Positions 45,799 to 54,111 of a DNA stretch of 64,000 nucleotides are shown piece by piece. Position 1 is the first letter of the stretch. Every line of letters begins with the position of its first letter. A program made the position numbers and the translations under genes. The stretch is from Thermococcus sp. (GTDB taxonomy: Archaea > Methanobacteriota_B > Thermococci > Thermococcales > Thermococcaceae): the NCBI RefSeq assembly GCF_027023865.1, contig NZ_JALVUC010000019.1, positions 170,486 through 234,485 on the forward strand, given 5' to 3'. The notes under the pieces were generated by a model. That model saw nothing but the letters and a program-made list of their open reading frames with translations, ran no database searches and was not told the DNA's origin.

Positions 45799-47124
45799 AT
45801 GGAGAACCTCATAAGATTCGGCGAGAAGTTTTTCGACGAGCTTGAGATAGCCGTTTATCGCTCGAGGGACGTCAGCGCGAGCGTCGAGCTGAACGAGATT
45901 TCAATGGCCTCAACGAGGGGCGGGGCCGTAACTGTAATCCGCGGAATAAATGAGGGGCGCCTCGGTCTTGCCATTATCGACAGCGACGATCCCGAGAGGA
46001 TTAAAGAGGCCATAGAGCAGGCCGCGAAGATGGCAAAACTCAACGGCAGAGACGAGAAGTGGGTCTCCCTCCCGGAGCCGGGGGCTTATAAAGAGGCCCC
46101 AAAGCCAAACTACGGGCTTAAAGAAGCATCGCCAGATATACTCGTCGAGAAGCTTGTTCGCGGGATAAAACTCGCCCGCGAGAAGGACCCCAATGCGGTA
46201 GTTGCTGGTGGCGAGGGCGGTGTTTCCTGGGAGAAGAGGCACGTGGTTAATTCGCACGGCGTAGACGTCTTCCAGGAGGGTGGTGCGGCATTCTTCTTCC
46301 TTGAGCTTGTCGGCAGGAAGGGAGACGTGGTTACGCCCGGCATCTTCGACTTCGATGCGCGCAGGGATTTAAACCTCGACGTCGATGGCGTCGTCGATAG
46401 GGCCGTTCAGAGGGTTAGGTGGGCCTATAACGTGGAGAAGAGCAGGAACGAGGAAGTTCCGATAATTCTCGGCCCGTGGGCGATAGCCGGCCTTCTCAGC
46501 TACACCCTCCTGCCGGCCTTCAGCGGTGAGCGCTTGGTTAAAGAGACGACTCCCTTAGCGGGGAAGGTAGGCGAAAAAATAGCGAGTGAGGTCCTGACGA
46601 TCTACGACGATCCCTTCCACCCGCTCTCTCTTGAACCGACCGTAGCGGACGGCGAGGGCGTTCCTACTAGGAAGAACGTCCTTATTGAGAACGGAACCTT
46701 CAGAGGCTTCGTCTGGGACAACTACTGGGCGAAGGTTAACGGCACTGAGAGTACCGGGAACGGGAAGCGCGACCTGAAAAGTGGTGGGATAGGCATAGAC
46801 TTCCATAACGTTGTTATAGAGAACGGAAAGCGCTCGCTCGAAGATCTCATAGCGGAAATAGACAGGGGTTACTTCGTGGACGGCTTCCAGGGTGCACACT
46901 CGAGCAATCCAGACAACGGAAACTTCGCGGTCACTGCAAACCCAGCATTTCTCATTGAGGATGGGGAAGTTAAGGGCGCTAGCGTGTTCCTCGTGGCTGG
47001 CAACGTTTACGAACTGCTGAACCGGGCAAGCGAGATAACGAGGGAGCAGACGGTAATGCCCTTCATGACCACGATGACGACGCCGTTCATAAAGTTCGAG
47101 AACGTTAAGATAGCGGGGAAGTGA
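45799..47124 (+). CDS. tldE: TldE/PmbA-type subunit (pair 1)
   Basis: About 441 residues, the non-catalytic partner of the TldD at 44421. It lacks the HExxxH motif. Family landmarks include NSHGVDVFQEGGAAFFFLEL, LGPWAIAGLLSYTLLPAFSG and AHSSNPDNGNFAVTANPAFL. ATG 45799 follows GAGGTGGTGAAG and starts ten bases after the tldD stop, so expression is coupled. A second, clearly homologous pair lies at 57864-60618. Confidence 0.93.
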   Translation: MENLIRFGEKFFDELEIAVYRSRDVSASVELNEISMASTRGGAVTVIRGINEGRLGLAIIDSDDPERIKEAIEQAAKMAKLNGRDEKWVSLPEPGAYKEAPKPNYGLKEASPDILVEKLVRGIKLAREKDPNAVVAGGEGGVSWEKRHVVNSHGVDVFQEGGAAFFFLELVGRKGDVVTPGIFDFDARRDLNLDVDGVVDRAVQRVRWAYNVEKSRNEEVPIILGPWAIAGLLSYTLLPAFSGERLVKETTPLAGKVGEKIASEVLTIYDDPFHPLSLEPTVADGEGVPTRKNVLIENGTFRGFVWDNYWAKVNGTESTGNGKRDLKSGGIGIDFHNVVIENGKRSLEDLIAEIDRGYFVDGFQGAHSSNPDNGNFAVTANPAFLIEDGEVKGASVFLVAGNVYELLNRASEITREQTVMPFMTTMTTPFIKFENVKIAGK

Positions 47125-47164
47125 TTTCCTTTTTCTCCCCCTAGAATTTTGAAAGAGGAAAAGA

Positions 47165-48601
47165 TCAGACCGAGAATATCCTTATCGTGTTGGTTCCGGC
47201 GGTCTTTCCTACGGGCGTCCCCTTCGTGAGGAGCACCGTATCGTTCTCCCTGACGAGTCCGAGTCCGCGGATGACCATCAGTATCCCTTCCTCGCTCTTG
47301 TCCTCGACAATGAAGGGGTAGACGCCGTAGGAGAACATGAGGTTGTGGGCAATGCGCTCCTCCGTAACGAAGGCTAGAATCCACTGCTTCGGCTTGAAGC
47401 GCGATATCAATCTGGCCGTCTGACCCGTTCTCGTTGGCGTGAGGATGTATTTTATGTCCACCGCGTTCAGGGCTTCTATTATGCTTCTGGCTATTGCGTC
47501 CTTTATGGTGCCCTTCTTCTGAACCTTGCCCTTAAGCTCGTCCATTTTCATGTCAACGACCCTCGCAGACCACTGTGAGTCGCGGAAGGCCTCCGTTGTT
47601 TTTGCAATCCTTGCCATCATCCTCACTGCGTCAACGGGGTACTTTCCAACCGCGGTTTCCTCCGAGAGCATCACTGCATCGGTTCCGTCGAGAATGGCAT
47701 TGGCAACGTCTGTAACCTCTGCCCTCGTCGGGAGCTTCTCCTCCGTCATGCTCTCGAGCATCTGCGTTGCCGTTATGACGGGCTTTCCGACGCAGTTGGC
47801 CTTCTGGATGAGCTTTTTCTGAAGGATTGGGAGTTTTTCTATGGGCATCTCAACGCCGAGATCTCCCCTCGCTATCATTATCCCGTCGGAGGCGTTGAGT
47901 ACCTCGTCGAAGTTCCTGACCGCGTCGGGGCGCTCTATTTTCGAGATGATGAAAAGCTCCCCACTGTGCTCCTCTATGAAACGCCTCGCCTTGAGGACGT
48001 CGTAGGCCGAGCCGACGAAGCTTATTCCTATAGCATCGACGCCGTGCTCGATGGCGAACTCTATAAGCTCAAGATCGTGTGTCGTGACGGCATCAATGGC
48101 CATTCTAGCCTTTGGGATGTTTATTCCCTTGTGGGAGAAGAGGGTTCCACCGACGAGGACCTTACAAACTACCTCTTTTTCCTTGACGCGCTCGACCCGG
48201 AGGGCTATGAAGCCGTCGCTGAGGTAGATCGTGTCTCCCTTGGAGACCAGTCTTGGAAAGTCCTTGAACTGGACGGGGATGATTCCTTCGTTACCAACAA
48301 CGTCCTCCGTGGTGATTGTAACCGTTTGCCAGCGTCTTAAAACTACCGAACCGCCACTTATCTCCCCGACTCGTATCTTGACCCCAGGGAGGTCCCCAAG
48401 TATCGCAACGGGCCTGTTGAGCCTCTCCGCGGCTTTTCTTATTGTTTCAATGATCTTGGCATGCTCCTCAAGAGTTCCATGAGCAAAGTTTATCCTTGCT
48501 ACGCTCATCCCAGCTTTTATCATGGCTTCAATTGTCTCCTTCTTCTGCGACGCGGGCCCTATCGTGGCGATAACCTTTGTTTTGTTCGCGGGTAGCTTCA
48601 T
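47165..48601 (-). CDS. pyk: Pyruvate kinase
   Basis: A 478-residue glycolytic enzyme, PEP + ADP to pyruvate + ATP. The start KTKVIATIGPASQKKETIEA is typical. MIARGDLGVEMPIEKLPILQ contains the Mg-binding region, and KPVITATQMLESMTEEKLPT is the next landmark. The C-terminal regulatory domain ends with AGTNTIRIFSV. ATG 48601 follows GGTGGTACT. It is divergent from the peroxiredoxin gene, and its promoter overlaps the palindrome at 48661-48682. Confidence 0.96.
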   Translation of the reverse strand: MKLPANKTKVIATIGPASQKKETIEAMIKAGMSVARINFAHGTLEEHAKIIETIRKAAERLNRPVAILGDLPGVKIRVGEISGGSVVLRRWQTVTITTEDVVGNEGIIPVQFKDFPRLVSKGDTIYLSDGFIALRVERVKEKEVVCKVLVGGTLFSHKGINIPKARMAIDAVTTHDLELIEFAIEHGVDAIGISFVGSAYDVLKARRFIEEHSGELFIISKIERPDAVRNFDEVLNASDGIMIARGDLGVEMPIEKLPILQKKLIQKANCVGKPVITATQMLESMTEEKLPTRAEVTDVANAILDGTDAVMLSEETAVGKYPVDAVRMMARIAKTTEAFRDSQWSARVVDMKMDELKGKVQKKGTIKDAIARSIIEALNAVDIKYILTPTRTGQTARLISRFKPKQWILAFVTEERIAHNLMFSYGVYPFIVEDKSEEGILMVIRGLGLVRENDTVLLTKGTPVGKTAGTNTIRIFSV

Positions 48602-48660
48602 AGTACCACCTAAAACGTGAATTGGCCTTGGGGTAAATAACGTTTCTGGAGGCAAAGTTT

Positions 48661-48682
48661 ATAATTAGGGTGGTCTAATTAT
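48661..48682. promoter_or_regulatory. Perfect 8-base inverted repeat between pyk and peroxiredoxin
   Basis: Arms ATAATTAG and CTAATTAT with spacer GGTGGT. The left arm runs into the TATA box GTTTATAAT (48657-48665) that can serve either direction. The dyad thus covers the promoter and start region of the peroxiredoxin and probably the upstream part of the pyk promoter. It does not match the GTT-AAC site of SurR, the known Thermococcales redox regulator. Confidence 0.6.
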
Positions 48683-48695
48683 TTTGGGTGATAGT

Positions 48696-49157
48696 GTGAG
48701 GGTACTCGACGTTAGGGTTTTCGATGAGGACGGAAGGGAGGTCTCCTTGGGAGAAGTCGTGAATGGCAGGTGGACAGTGCTCTACATCTATTCAAAGGAC
48801 AACACCCCAGGCTGTACAACCGAGGCTGTGGAGTTCACGGAGCTTCTGCCGGAGTTTGAGAGGCTGGGCTTTCAGGTCGTTGGAGTTTCAAAGGACTCCG
48901 TGAGGAGCCACCTCCGCTTCAAAGAGAAGCACAACTTAAAAATTAAGCTCCTCAGCGACCCTAATGTAGAGCTGATAAAGGCTCTGGGCGCATGGGGCAA
49001 GAAGAAGAGCTACGGCAGGGAATATGAGGGTGTAATACGAAGCACATTCATCCTTAATCCTGATGGGGAAATCGTCTGGAAGAAGATGAAGGTCCGCGTA
49101 AAGGGGCATGTGGCGAAAGTCCTTGAGGAAGCGAAAAAGCTGGTGGGGAAAGGATGA
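48696..49157 (+). CDS. Peroxiredoxin, BCP/PrxQ type
   Basis: About 153 residues with a thioredoxin fold. The peroxidatic Cys lies in KDNTPGCTTEAVEFTELL. The resolving Cys that PrxQ often has five residues later is absent (GCTTEAVEF), so a 1-Cys mechanism or an external thiol partner is expected. It reduces H2O2 and organic peroxides. GTG 48696 is taken because GGGTGATA precedes it; a TTG at 48684 overlaps the operator. A small conserved gene overlaps its stop. Confidence 0.92.
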   Translation: MRVLDVRVFDEDGREVSLGEVVNGRWTVLYIYSKDNTPGCTTEAVEFTELLPEFERLGFQVVGVSKDSVRSHLRFKEKHNLKIKLLSDPNVELIKALGAWGKKKSYGREYEGVIRSTFILNPDGEIVWKKMKVRVKGHVAKVLEEAKKLVGKG

Positions 49158-49354
49158 GGCGGGAGTTCATAACTGCGGTTCCCCCGTGGGAAGTCCGGGA
49201 GATAGCACTGGCCTCCGGTGCGTCGGTCTCCCTTGAAATCACGGAAGCCGAACCCTTCCGTGGAATGCCTCGCTTTAGGGTGGTCGTGAAGGGTGGAGAA
49301 TGGGAAGTAAAGAAGTTCATGATGCATATGATGCGCGCCAGGGCCGGTGGTTGA
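49154..49354 (+). CDS. Small conserved protein of unknown function
   Basis: A 66-residue protein (MRREFITAVPPWEVREIALA ... MMHMMRARAGG) with a Met-rich C-terminus. Its ATG overlaps the TGA of the peroxiredoxin gene, so translation is coupled, and SD GGAAAGG lies before it. I recognise no domain. Coupling suggests a link with redox defence, but no functional residue is evident. Confidence 0.72.
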   Translation: MRREFITAVPPWEVREIALASGASVSLEITEAEPFRGMPRFRVVVKGGEWEVKKFMMHMMRARAGG

Positions 49355-49357
49355 ATC

Positions 49358-50059
49358 TCAACCCTGTTCTCTCTCCCCCTCTCCAAGGCTCAGCTCCGAC
49401 CATTCAACCGCCCTCTTGAGGTCTATGAAGCAGGAGTGGCAGTAGCCAACGGGTCTAGAGTCCCACTCCTCGATGCTGTCTGGGGGGTTCATGACGCACT
49501 CGTTGGTGCAGTGTCCGAGACCAAAGCCATGGCCAATCTCGTGGAGGAGTCCCTTGAGAACACGGTCTTTGAACAAACGGAGGTGTTTCTTCGCGTCTTC
49601 TCTTGATCCTTTGTTCCCATTCAGGAGGGAGGTTAGCCCGGGAGGTTCAAAGGGCTTCATCGAGAGAACCATTATCCTAAGACCGAGCCTCGTTTCCTGT
49701 ATGCCCAAAAAGCGCTCGTAAAAGTCAAAGTAGGGGTTTCTAGAGACGAGGGGAAATGTTGTGAGAGCAAAAATCTTGTTCATCTTCATGTTTGAGCCCC
49801 GCTCTATCTCCCCCAAGAGACGGGCATGGAGGACGTCTATTATGGCCTCCAAGGGGTAAACCCTGAGCGTTCCCTCGGGGGTGTTTAAACTTATTAGATA
49901 ACCAGGCTCGAGGTGGAGCTGCCCTATATAGAGGAGCCGCACGTCTATCCCGCTCTCGGCGAAGAATCTGTTTGCCTCATCAACAACGTTGAAGACGACG
50001 TCCTCTATCACCTTCCTTTCCATGAAATTGTTGATATATGTGAACGCTATGAACTCCAT
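49358..50059 (-). CDS. amzA: Archaemetzincin metalloprotease
   Basis: A 233-residue protein with HEIGHGFGLGHCTNECVMNP followed by CHSC. This is the full archaemetzincin signature: three zinc-binding His with catalytic Glu, a Met-turn (CVM) and a second zinc site of four Cys. No signal peptide, so it is cytosolic. Natural substrates of archaemetzincins are not established. It ends three bases from the convergent small gene and starts about 120 bases from the fluoride riboswitch promoter region on the other strand. Confidence 0.95.
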   Translation of the reverse strand: MEFIAFTYINNFMERKVIEDVVFNVVDEANRFFAESGIDVRLLYIGQLHLEPGYLISLNTPEGTLRVYPLEAIIDVLHARLLGEIERGSNMKMNKIFALTTFPLVSRNPYFDFYERFLGIQETRLGLRIMVLSMKPFEPPGLTSLLNGNKGSREDAKKHLRLFKDRVLKGLLHEIGHGFGLGHCTNECVMNPPDSIEEWDSRPVGYCHSCFIDLKRAVEWSELSLGEGEREQG

Positions 50060-50152
50060 GGTTCATCGATGGATGAAGAACCCCCAACCTAATTAAATTT
50101 TTAGGTACCCGCTGGGTCCCCTCGCTTTTTATAAAAAGCCGAACCACAAAGA

Positions 50153-50160
50153 TTTTTAAA
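50153..50160 (+). promoter_or_regulatory. TATA box of the fluoride-riboswitch operon
   Basis: TTTTTAAA lies about 28 bases before the first aptamer base (50181), so the RNA should begin within a few bases of the aptamer. A second A/T run, CTTTTTATAAAAAG (50125-50137), may belong to the divergent archaemetzincin promoter. Confidence 0.7.
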
Positions 50161-50180
50161 CCGCCCTCATAAATGAACGT

Positions 50181-50262
50181 GGGCGATGGCGTCCGTCCGA
50201 GATCAAGCAGAGGATGCCCGCCGGGCTGATGACGCCTATTCTCCACCGAGAAGAAGGAGGCG
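50181..50262 (+). promoter_or_regulatory. Fluoride riboswitch (crcB motif) with SD-masking platform
   Basis: The conserved halves are GGGCGATGGCGTCCGTCC at 50181 and GGGCTGATGACGCCTA at 50223, matching the crcB RNA consensus. P1 pairs GGCGTC (50188-50193) with GACGCC (50231-50236). The pseudoknot pairs GGGCG (50181-50185) with CGTCC (50194-50198). The second hairpin is GCCC/GGGC (50216-50226). The linker before it is about 17 bases, longer than in the compact bacterial form. Downstream, CGCCT (50233-50237) can pair with AGGCG (50258-50262) inside the SD, around a TTCTC/GAGAA hairpin. This alternative excludes P1, so fluoride binding should free the SD and turn translation on. Confidence 0.88.
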
Positions 50263-50267
50263 GTAGA

Positions 50268-51134
50268 ATGAGCACAAAGCTCACTGAGATTGGACGCTAC
50301 ATTGACATAGATGGTGTTCTCGACTACGTGGGGAAGAGGCGCCACGAGGACGGCGGCTATTGTTTTGTGAGCGTTCTCGATGACACAAACGTCAACGACA
50401 CCTACTACGCCATCAAGCTCTACAACCTCCTCGGGATGGAGGTTCCTGACAAGGAAAAAACCATCGAATTCCTTTCAAACGCGATACAGCCCCAAACGGC
50501 CGTCGTTGCGATAGCGATGGCTCTCGAGGGGCTTGCCGTCCTTGGGGCGAAGGACCTTGCCAGAGAGCACGTCGATATAGTCTTCACAAAATATAACCCC
50601 CTCGAGGGTAAATTCGCCGTCGGTCTCGGCGGTAGCGAGGAGTTTGGAACGGCGACGCCAATTGAGGCCACTTATTGGGTTGTGAAGGCATTCAACGCCA
50701 TAGGGCATAACTTCTCGAAGGAAGAAAAGGAGGCCATCAGGGAGTTTGTCATGCGCTTTAGAAACGGCAACGGCTACGGGACCAAACACACGAGCACGAC
50801 GATGACTTACCAGGCACTCCACGCCCTTCATGTACTTGGTTACAGGCCCCCTAAGAGCCCCCATTTCAAGAACTGTGAGCTGTGCGGGGATTTGGGAGGC
50901 TTCACCGAGGTTCCCTACAGCCTTCCACCGTATTTGGAACCGACATTCTACGCGGTCAGGGGGCTTGAACTGCAGGATGAAACTCCAACCTGCCCAAGGA
51001 GACATGTCTGGTTCATCCGCCAGCTCCAGAACTCGAACGGTGGTTTCAGACGCTCGCTTGAGCTTGGAATCTCAAACTTCCAGAATACCTACCGTGCCGT
51101 GGCCGTGGTCGATTCGATGCTCAGGTTCCTCTGA
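50268..51134 (+). CDS. Cytosolic alpha/alpha-toroid protein (prenyltransferase beta-like), riboswitch-controlled
   Basis: 288 residues without a signal peptide. Helical-repeat units with GG motifs recur: HEDGGYCF, GNGYGTKHTSTTMTYQALHA, CGDLGGFTEVPYS and QNSNGGFRRSLELG, alternating with TYYAIKLYNLLG-type helices. This matches the toroid of protein prenyltransferase beta subunits and terpene cyclases, but their DxD/zinc signature is not clear. A CELC pair sits at about 203-206. SD GGAGGCGG before ATG 50268 is the element masked by the riboswitch. It is the first gene of the fluoride cluster and is related to the secreted toroid at 17738-19587. Its role in fluoride response is unknown. Confidence 0.82.
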   Translation: MSTKLTEIGRYIDIDGVLDYVGKRRHEDGGYCFVSVLDDTNVNDTYYAIKLYNLLGMEVPDKEKTIEFLSNAIQPQTAVVAIAMALEGLAVLGAKDLAREHVDIVFTKYNPLEGKFAVGLGGSEEFGTATPIEATYWVVKAFNAIGHNFSKEEKEAIREFVMRFRNGNGYGTKHTSTTMTYQALHALHVLGYRPPKSPHFKNCELCGDLGGFTEVPYSLPPYLEPTFYAVRGLELQDETPTCPRRHVWFIRQLQNSNGGFRRSLELGISNFQNTYRAVAVVDSMLRFL

Positions 51135-51141
51135 GGCAGTG

Positions 51142-51834
51142 ATGAGAATGGACCTGATAGGCTTCCACATAAAGGGGGCCTTTGGCGAGGGCTGTCCCGT
51201 GTGTAGACTGCTGAAGGAGTATGAGGAAGATGAGATAGACACCATACTCTACGAGCACGTGAACGACCCCCATGTTAGGGCAAAGTTCAAGGAGAGCCTC
51301 GGCCTCTGCACATACCACGCTTGGAGGACCGTTAACAAGGCATATTCCGAGCCCCTGCTCGGCCCCCTCGGTGTTTCCATAATCTATGAACACATGCTCT
51401 CTGTTTACATTGCATCACTTGAGGAAGGAAAAAGCGCCGGAACCGGTGAGTGCTTTCTCTGCTCCCTAATCCGCGAGAAGGAGAAGACAACGGTGGAGGC
51501 CTTCGCTGAAAGGATAGATGAACTCCTGCCAGATTATGAGCGGTCCGGCTCGATCCTGTGCAGGAGGCACTACGACATGATTCACTCGATACTCATGGAG
51601 AAAAGCCCCGAGATGGCGGAGGAACTTAAGAGGGTTCAGATCAAGAAACTTAGGGAGCTGAATGAACGCATGAAATCATTCATTGACAAGTTCGATTACA
51701 GGGCCAAGGAAGGTCACACCAGTGACGAGATCAGAGCCCTTCCACAGGCAGTTGAGACCCTCAAGGGACTTGAGGTCATAGAACCCCTTGAGAAGGAGAA
51801 AAAAGAGAAAAGGAGGGGGTTTCCGTGGAGATAA
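51142..51834 (+). CDS. Cys/His-rich protein (DUF6062-like)
   Basis: About 230 residues. Two similar halves each have a CxxC pair followed by LC-x-x-H: GEGCPVCRLLKEYEE with LGLCTYHAWRT, then GECFLCSLIREKEK with SILCRRHYDMI. This looks like two zinc or metal-cluster sites. The C-terminal third is helical and ends in a very basic tail (KEKKEKRRGFPWR). It resembles proteins labelled DUF6062; function is not established. The start is ATG 51142 or 51148, 8-14 bases after the toroid stop. The 3' end overlaps the next gene by ten bases. Confidence 0.78.
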   Translation: MRMDLIGFHIKGAFGEGCPVCRLLKEYEEDEIDTILYEHVNDPHVRAKFKESLGLCTYHAWRTVNKAYSEPLLGPLGVSIIYEHMLSVYIASLEEGKSAGTGECFLCSLIREKEKTTVEAFAERIDELLPDYERSGSILCRRHYDMIHSILMEKSPEMAEELKRVQIKKLRELNERMKSFIDKFDYRAKEGHTSDEIRALPQAVETLKGLEVIEPLEKEKKEKRRGFPWR

Positions 51835-52124
51835 GGCTGAAGGACGAGGAGTTCAGGGAGGTCAAGAGACATCGGAAGGAGATAGAAGAGCGCTTTGGGG
51901 ATCTCAAAGGCCTTGAACGAACGCTGAAGGAGCTCAGGATTAGGACACTCCTTGAGCAGAAGAAGAAGCTTGAGAACAGGCTCGCAGAGCTCGAGAGGGA
52001 GTACCGTGAGTTGGTGGAGTTTGAGAAGAAGGCCCTCTCCGACAAGGAGTTCTTGATGGAGTTCCGGAAAAAGCTTGGGGAGGAGAACAGGCAACTTATC
52101 AAGAGAATAGGTGAGAGAAGGTGA
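51825..52124 (+). CDS. Coiled-coil protein, unknown
   Basis: A 99-residue, highly charged protein, almost entirely helical (EVKRHRKEIEERFGDLKGLE, KKLENRLAELEREYRELVEF). Heptads of Leu/Ile suggest a dimeric coiled coil. GTG start with AGGAGGGGG upstream. It overlaps both neighbours (10 bases upstream, 4 downstream), so it is coupled within the fluoride cluster. It may pair with the coiled C-terminal half of the next protein. No domain recognised. Confidence 0.75.
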   Translation: MEIRLKDEEFREVKRHRKEIEERFGDLKGLERTLKELRIRTLLEQKKKLENRLAELEREYRELVEFEKKALSDKEFLMEFRKKLGEENRQLIKRIGERR

Positions 52125-52567
52125 AGATAGTTGTGAAACCCGAGAGGGGATGGAGGGGAATAACTTTCAACGTCCCTGACGAGACATTCGAGAGGATAAA
52201 ACAGATCGCTGAGAGGTACCGGTTCAGGCTTGATGAGGTGCTCAGGATAATCCTTCTCCATGGCTACACTGAAGGAGGAGAGGAGGAGGATACAGAAGCC
52301 ATTGAGAGGGGGATAGAGGAACTTGAGGGGAAGCTTTACCGAGTTGAGGGCGACTGGTCCCCCTTAAGGTTCAGGGCGTACTACATAGCAATGGACAATC
52401 AGAACCTCGCGATACAGCTCTCTGGAATGCTCGCCGAGAACAAACGGTTGAAAAAGCAGCTGGGCCTTCCCTTTGAGATGAATCCTGAGGTTGAGGAGAA
52501 GATACACTACTACCTCAGCTTTGAAAAGAAACCAACCAATGAGCCTGCCACTGAAGGAGGGAGCTAA
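52121..52567 (+). CDS. Ribbon-helix-helix-like protein with coiled C-terminus
   Basis: 148 residues. ITFNVPDETFERIKQIAERY, then RFRLDEVLRIILLHGYTEGG, reads as a strand followed by two helices, like CopG/MetJ DNA-binding proteins. The C-terminal half (YIAMDNQNLAIQLSGMLAEN, KRLKKQLG) is helical. It may regulate the crcB promoter 90 bases downstream or act as a structural partner of the preceding coiled-coil protein; both are inference. The GTG start overlaps the stop of the previous gene by four bases. Confidence 0.7.
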   Translation: MKIVVKPERGWRGITFNVPDETFERIKQIAERYRFRLDEVLRIILLHGYTEGGEEEDTEAIERGIEELEGKLYRVEGDWSPLRFRAYYIAMDNQNLAIQLSGMLAENKRLKKQLGLPFEMNPEVEEKIHYYLSFEKKPTNEPATEGGS

Positions 52568-52618
52568 GGTCGACCGGACGGGCATGAAGGGCAGGACGTC
52601 ACATCCCGCGTATAAAGC

Positions 52619-52631
52619 CTTTTAAATTTAG
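52619..52631 (+). promoter_or_regulatory. Likely promoter of crcB
   Basis: CCTTTTAAATTTA lies about 25-37 bases upstream of the crcB ATG at 52656, implying a very short leader. No second aptamer is visible here, so crcB may have basal expression from this promoter in addition to read-through from the riboswitch-led transcript. Confidence 0.6.
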
Positions 52632-52655
52632 AATTTGATGTCAAACGGTGGTGCC

Positions 52656-53415
<760 letters not shown>

Positions 53416-53522
53416 ACAATATTATACGCCGGCGCTCCACTTTGACTCATCCGTTAACTTAATAAGGAGTAATTATCCGAAGATATATGATGAATAAAGG
53501 TTTAAAGATTGGGGGCCGGCGT

Positions 53523-54041
53523 ATGTTTACGCTCGAATTTGAAGTTCCTACGGAACGTTTTAATCACGTTATGGACGCCTTAGTATGGATCGGTGCATCA
53601 CTTGAATGGGTATATTATAACCCCTCACGCGAGAGTGCTGTTTTCAGGGCCACTGTGGCAAGAGAGCGGCTCCACGAGTGCCTTCTGAAGCTGGCGGAGG
53701 CGGTCGGGCAGGCTGAGGTCACCATAGTTGAAACCGCTGGACAGGAAAGGTATATACACGAGGCATTTTTAGCGACCGTCGAGGTTCCCTCCGGAAGATA
53801 CCCCGTGATGATACTCCTTGAGTACAGGAAGGATCCGTTCATTCCAAGCAGTATAACGGTGGGGCTTCTCCCAGGCTCTCCAGAGGGTTTAGTGGATGCA
53901 GTGATGAGGCTAACGGTTGGGCGGGTCAACATGGCATCGGCGAGGCTCCTGAAGCGCGTTGTAACTGATGACCTCATGCTGCTCCTCCTGGAATACTCAC
54001 CGGGGATTCCCCCAAAAGAGCACTCCGTTGTGGGAGAGTGA
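53523..54041 (+). CDS. Conserved protein of unknown function
   Basis: About 172 residues from ATG 53523 (MFTLEFEVPTERFNHVMDAL); an ATG at 53487 adds 12 residues. Alternating strands and helices suggest two ferredoxin-like halves (FTLEFEVPTERF... and EAFLATVEVPSGRYPVMILL). No catalytic motif is obvious. A TATA-like CTTAATAA lies at about 53457. It is separated from the DUF190 gene by about 100 bases with its own likely promoter, so membership in the fluoride cluster is doubtful. Confidence 0.7.
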   Translation: MFTLEFEVPTERFNHVMDALVWIGASLEWVYYNPSRESAVFRATVARERLHECLLKLAEAVGQAEVTIVETAGQERYIHEAFLATVEVPSGRYPVMILLEYRKDPFIPSSITVGLLPGSPEGLVDAVMRLTVGRVNMASARLLKRVVTDDLMLLLLEYSPGIPPKEHSVVGE

Positions 54042-54111
54042 CCTTCTTTCGACGCTTGTTTTTCATTAATGTTTTAACCCCTTTAATCCAAACCCTCCTG
54101 GGGGTGTTTTT

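Noticed and set aside
50160-50262. Box C/D guide RNA (TGATGA and CCGA-like boxes)
   Set aside because: The TGATGA belongs to the conserved GCTGATGACGCC half of the fluoride aptamer, and matching P1 and pseudoknot partners are present. No proper D box lies at guide distance.
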